NCBI GenBank assembly: GCA_905215645.1
Contig: CAJMQS010000063.1
Location: forward strand, 1 to 9,021
DNA length: 9,021 nt
Direction of reading: 5' to 3'
DNA from: an uncultured bacterium
GTDB taxonomy: Bacteria > Bacillota > Negativicutes > Acidaminococcales > Acidaminococcaceae
Part shown: positions 6,258 to 9,021 of the stretch, piece after piece
How positions within the stretch are numbered: the stretch's first letter is position 1
Layout: each line of letters begins with the position of its first letter
Notes under the pieces: generated by a model
Database searches by the model: none
What the model was told of the DNA's origin: nothing
What the model saw: the letters and a program-made list of their open reading frames with translations, nothing else
Program-made: the position numbers and the translations under genes

Positions 6258-7478
6258 ATGGATAAAAAAGACATCAAAAAAGTCGTCCTGGCTTATTCAG
6301 GCGGGCTGGATACTTCCTGCATCATTCCTTGGCTGAAGGAAAACTACAACAATTGTGAAGTGATTACCGTAACGGCGGATATCGGTCAAGGGGAAGAAGT
6401 GGCTCCTGTCCATGACAAGGCCATCAAATCCGGGGCCAGCAAGGCGTATATCCTGGATCTGCGGGATGAATTCCTCCGGGAATATGCTTGGCCCATGGTG
6501 AAATCCGGTGCCGTCTACGAAAAGAAATATCTCCTGGGGACTTCCATTGCACGGCCCATCATTGCCAAATACCTGGTGAAGATCGCTTTGGAAGAAGGCG
6601 CGGATGCCATTGCTCACGGAGCGACCGGAAAGGGCAACGACCAGGTCCGGTTCGAACTGGGAATCAAGGCGCTGGCTCCCCAGCTGAAGGTAATCGCTCC
6701 TTGGAGAGAATGGCAGATCAAATCTCGGGATGACGCCATCGACTATGCAGCGGCCCACAATATCCCGGTTCCTGTGACCAAGAAGAAAGATTACAGCATG
6801 GACCGGAATATCTGGCACCTGTCCCACGAAGGCAGCGATCTGGAAGATCCTTCCAATGAACCCAAATCGGAAATCTATATCATGAGCCAGACACCGGAAG
6901 CAGCCCCTGATCAAGACGAATACATTACCCTGGATTTTGAACAGGGAGTGCCGGTGGCCGTGAACGGAAAAAAGATGGATCCTGTGGAAATGATGGAAAC
7001 ACTGAATGCAATCGGCAAACGGAACGGTATCGGCATTGCTGACATGGTGGAAAACCGCCTGGTGGGGATGAAGGATCGGGGCGTTTACGAGACACCTGGG
7101 GGCGCCATCATCTATTATGCCCACAACGAACTGGAAAACCTGTGCTTGGACCGGGCCACTTACAATTACAAGGAACAGATCGGCATCCGGTATGCAGAAC
7201 TGGTCTACGACGGCATGTGGTTCTCTCCTCTGCGGGAAGCGCTCCAGGCTTTTGTGGATGAAACCCAGAAGACCGTCACCGGTACGGTGAAGATGAAACT
7301 GTACAAGGGCAATATCATTTCGGCCGGCACTACCAGCCCTTATTCCCTGTACAGCAAGGAATATGTCACTTTCGGAGAAGATGAAGTGTACAACCAGGCA
7401 GATGCCCAAGGCTTCATCAATCTGTTCGGCCTGCCGCTCACTGTAAGAGCTCTGATGAAACAAGGGAAGTTGAAATAA
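6258..7478 (+). CDS. argG: Argininosuccinate synthase
   Basis: This enzyme condenses citrulline and aspartate with ATP, releasing AMP and pyrophosphate, to form argininosuccinate. The protein has 406 residues from ATG 6258, usual for the family. The PP-loop AYSGGLDTS at 12-20 binds ATP. Further family blocks are ADIGQGEE (40-47), AHGATGKGNDQVRFE (119-133) with the aspartate and citrulline contacts, YSMDRNIWHLSHEG (179-192), and ENRLVGMKDRGVYETPGG (265-282). ATG 6258 follows AAAGGAGAG (6242-6250) at a good distance. An upstream in-frame ATG at 6222 would add twelve unconserved residues, falls in a hairpin and lacks a ribosome site. Its stop overlaps the argH start by one base (TAATG), suggesting translational coupling. 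Confidence 0.97.
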   Translation: MDKKDIKKVVLAYSGGLDTSCIIPWLKENYNNCEVITVTADIGQGEEVAPVHDKAIKSGASKAYILDLRDEFLREYAWPMVKSGAVYEKKYLLGTSIARPIIAKYLVKIALEEGADAIAHGATGKGNDQVRFELGIKALAPQLKVIAPWREWQIKSRDDAIDYAAAHNIPVPVTKKKDYSMDRNIWHLSHEGSDLEDPSNEPKSEIYIMSQTPEAAPDQDEYITLDFEQGVPVAVNGKKMDPVEMMETLNAIGKRNGIGIADMVENRLVGMKDRGVYETPGGAIIYYAHNELENLCLDRATYNYKEQIGIRYAELVYDGMWFSPLREALQAFVDETQKTVTGTVKMKLYKGNIISAGTTSPYSLYSKEYVTFGEDEVYNQADAQGFINLFGLPLTVRALMKQGKLK

Positions 7479-8896
7479 TGGCAAAGACAAAATTATGGGG
7501 TGGACGGTTCAGCAAGGACACCAACGCACTGGTAGATGCTTTCAATGCGTCCATCGATTATGACAAGAGACTGTATCACGAAGATATCCGGGGAAGCATG
7601 GCCCATGCCCATATGCTGGCCAGCACCGGGATCATCAGCCAGGAAGATGGTGCGGCCATTGAAAAGGGGCTGAAAGAGATCCTGGCGGAGATCCAGGAAG
7701 GAAAATTCCAGTTCAAGACAGAACTGGAAGACATCCATATGAACATCGAGGCAGCCCTGACAGAAAAAATCGGGGATGCAGGAGCCCGTCTCCATACGGC
7801 TCGGAGCCGGAACGACCAAGTAGCCCTGGACATGCATATGTACATGAAGCGGGAAGTCACGGAAATCATGGAGCTGCTGATCCGGTTCGAAGAAGCTCTC
7901 TTGACCATGGCGGAAAAACACCTGAAGACCCTGATGCCAGGCTATACCCATCTCCAGCGGGCCCAGCCCATTACCTTTGCCCATCATATGCTGGCGTATT
8001 TCAACATGTTCCGGCGGGATTTCCGCCGTCTCCAGGGAGTCTGGGAAGGAGCGGACATCATGCCGTTGGGAGCCGGTGCCGTGGCTGGCACGACCCTGCC
8101 CATCGACCGGTTCCAGGTAGCGGAGGAACTGCATTTCTCCCAGGTGTATGGGAACAGCATGGATGCAGTCAGCGACCGGGATTATGTACTGGAATTCCTC
8201 GGCTTTGCATCTCTTCTCATGATGCATCTGTCCCGGTTCAGCGAAGAAATGTGCCTGTGGTCTTCTACGGAATTCGGTTTCATCGAGCTGGATGATGCTT
8301 TCGCTACCGGATCTTCCATGATGCCTCAGAAAAAGAATCCGGATATCTCTGAGCTGGTCCGGGGCAAGACCGGTCGGGTGTATGGGAACCTGATGGCTCT
8401 CCTCACCACACTGAAAGGGCTGCCTCTGGCTTATAACAAAGACCTCCAGGAGGATAAGGAAGGATTCTTCGATACCATCGATACGGTGAAATTCTCTCTC
8501 CAGGTATACCGGGATATGATCCTGACCACCAAGGTCAACGAAGCGCGGATGGCAGAAGCGGTCCATAAAGATTATTCCAATGCCACGGATTTGGCAGACT
8601 ATCTAGTACGGAAAGGGATGCCTTTCCGGAAGGCCCATGCCGTAGTGGGACAGGCTGTGGCCAAAGCCATCGCCGAGCACAAACTGCTGGGGCAGCTGAC
8701 TATGGAAGAATATAAGGCCATGTGCCCGCTGTTCGAAGCGGATCTCTTGGAATGCTTGAAACCGGAGAACTGCGTGGCAGCTCGGACCAGTTACGGCGGT
8801 CCTGCTCCCCAGAATAACGCTGAACAGGTAAAGCTGGGAAAAGAAACCGTGGAAAAGCAGAAGAAAAAGCTGGAAGAATTGAAGGAACGGATATGA
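7478..8896 (+). CDS. argH: Argininosuccinate lyase
   Basis: This enzyme splits argininosuccinate into arginine and fumarate, the last pathway step. The 472-residue protein belongs to the fumarase/aspartase superfamily and would act as a homotetramer. Landmarks are KLWGGRF (5-11), HTARSRNDQ (106-114), PGYTHLQRAQP (154-164) with the conserved His158, and the flexible signature loop GSSMMPQKKNPD (278-289) containing the catalytic serine. The C-terminus (about 455-472) is a charged, lysine-glutamate-rich helix. The start overlaps the argG stop by one base. Its own ribosome site is weak (AGGG at 7463-7466, 11 nt away), which fits reinitiation after argG. It is the last gene of the operon. Confidence 0.97.
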   Translation: MAKTKLWGGRFSKDTNALVDAFNASIDYDKRLYHEDIRGSMAHAHMLASTGIISQEDGAAIEKGLKEILAEIQEGKFQFKTELEDIHMNIEAALTEKIGDAGARLHTARSRNDQVALDMHMYMKREVTEIMELLIRFEEALLTMAEKHLKTLMPGYTHLQRAQPITFAHHMLAYFNMFRRDFRRLQGVWEGADIMPLGAGAVAGTTLPIDRFQVAEELHFSQVYGNSMDAVSDRDYVLEFLGFASLLMMHLSRFSEEMCLWSSTEFGFIELDDAFATGSSMMPQKKNPDISELVRGKTGRVYGNLMALLTTLKGLPLAYNKDLQEDKEGFFDTIDTVKFSLQVYRDMILTTKVNEARMAEAVHKDYSNATDLADYLVRKGMPFRKAHAVVGQAVAKAIAEHKLLGQLTMEEYKAMCPLFEADLLECLKPENCVAARTSYGGPAPQNNAEQVKLGKETVEKQKKKLEELKERI

Positions 8897-8975
8897 AAAG
8901 AGGGGGCTGTTGCACGTTAATGGTCGATGAGACCTCTTGAAAGCCCTTTTATCTGTGTCCTGTCATTATGGACTA
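8897..8975 (+). other. Region between argH and the operon terminator
   Basis: No gene is seen in these 79 bases. They begin with AAAGAGGGGGCTGTTGCAC (8897-8915), which looks like the left arm of a GC-rich terminator whose complementary right arm is absent. Weak pairings are possible: GGGCT (8904-8908) with AGCCC (8942-8946) followed by TTTT, and GGTC (8922-8925) with GACC (8931-8934). The first might act as a minor terminator. Confidence 0.4.
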
Positions 8976-9019
8976 AAAGAGGCATCGAAAAATGACCCAT
9001 CATTTTTCGATGCCTCTTT
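8976..9019. terminator. Terminator of the argBDFGH operon (probably bidirectional)
   Basis: The arms 8976-8995 and 9000-9019 are perfect 20-bp inverted repeats around a CCCA loop. The stem begins AAAGAGGC and ends GCCTCTTT, so each strand has a short U-run. It lies 80 bp past the argH stop. Its symmetry means a convergent gene beyond the window could share it. Confidence 0.85.
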
Positions 9020-9021
9020 CT

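Noticed and set aside
6297..7490. A 397-codon open frame antisense to argG, and similar long frames opposite argB, argF and argH
   Set aside because: Each lies entirely over a clearly recognised enzyme gene, with no ribosome site or recognisable domain.

Overview
The window reads as ordinary chromosomal core DNA from a Firmicutes-type bacterium. The 5S rRNA, the A-rich Shine-Dalgarno sites, the sigma-A-like promoters and the hairpin terminators all fit that group. The moderately high G+C and general protein style would suit a Negativicutes member such as an Acidaminococcus relative, but that placement is inference and is weakly supported.

Layout, left to right. Positions 1-54 are the 3' end of a 23S rRNA gene. 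A structured spacer follows, then a complete 5S rRNA (about 161-279) and a strong terminator (282-317) that closes the rRNA operon. A sigma-A-type promoter (320-348) then drives pgi, glucose-6-phosphate isomerase (402-1841). pgi converges on a minus-strand gene (1878-2672) for a membrane-anchored family 51 peptidoglycan glycosyltransferase without a transpeptidase domain. The two genes share a perfect 19-bp bidirectional terminator (1842-1884).

A 435-bp divergent intergenic region (2673-3107) separates that gene from the arginine cluster. It holds a near-consensus promoter (2898-2926) overlaid by two sites resembling ArgR boxes, and then a roughly 174-nt leader. The leader has its own Shine-Dalgarno site, a 24-codon ORF and two mutually exclusive RNA stems.

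The rest is a tight arginine-biosynthesis operon on the plus strand, argB-argD-argF-argG-argH (3108-8896), closed by a perfect 20-bp terminator (8976-9019). ArgB and ArgD act on the acetylated branch from N-acetylglutamate to N-acetylornithine. ArgF, ArgG and ArgH turn ornithine into citrulline, argininosuccinate and arginine. argC (reductase) and argJ or argE (deacetylation) are not in the window and must be elsewhere if the pathway is complete. ArgB carries the N-terminal helix and C-terminal signature of arginine-inhibited hexameric kinases, so the pathway appears controlled both at transcription (ArgR-like operator) and at the enzyme.

I found no mobile element, CRISPR array, phage gene or convincing new system. 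The points most worth following up are the argB control region and leader, the glycosyltransferase whose reading frame ends inside the shared terminator, and a lone half-hairpin just after argH.
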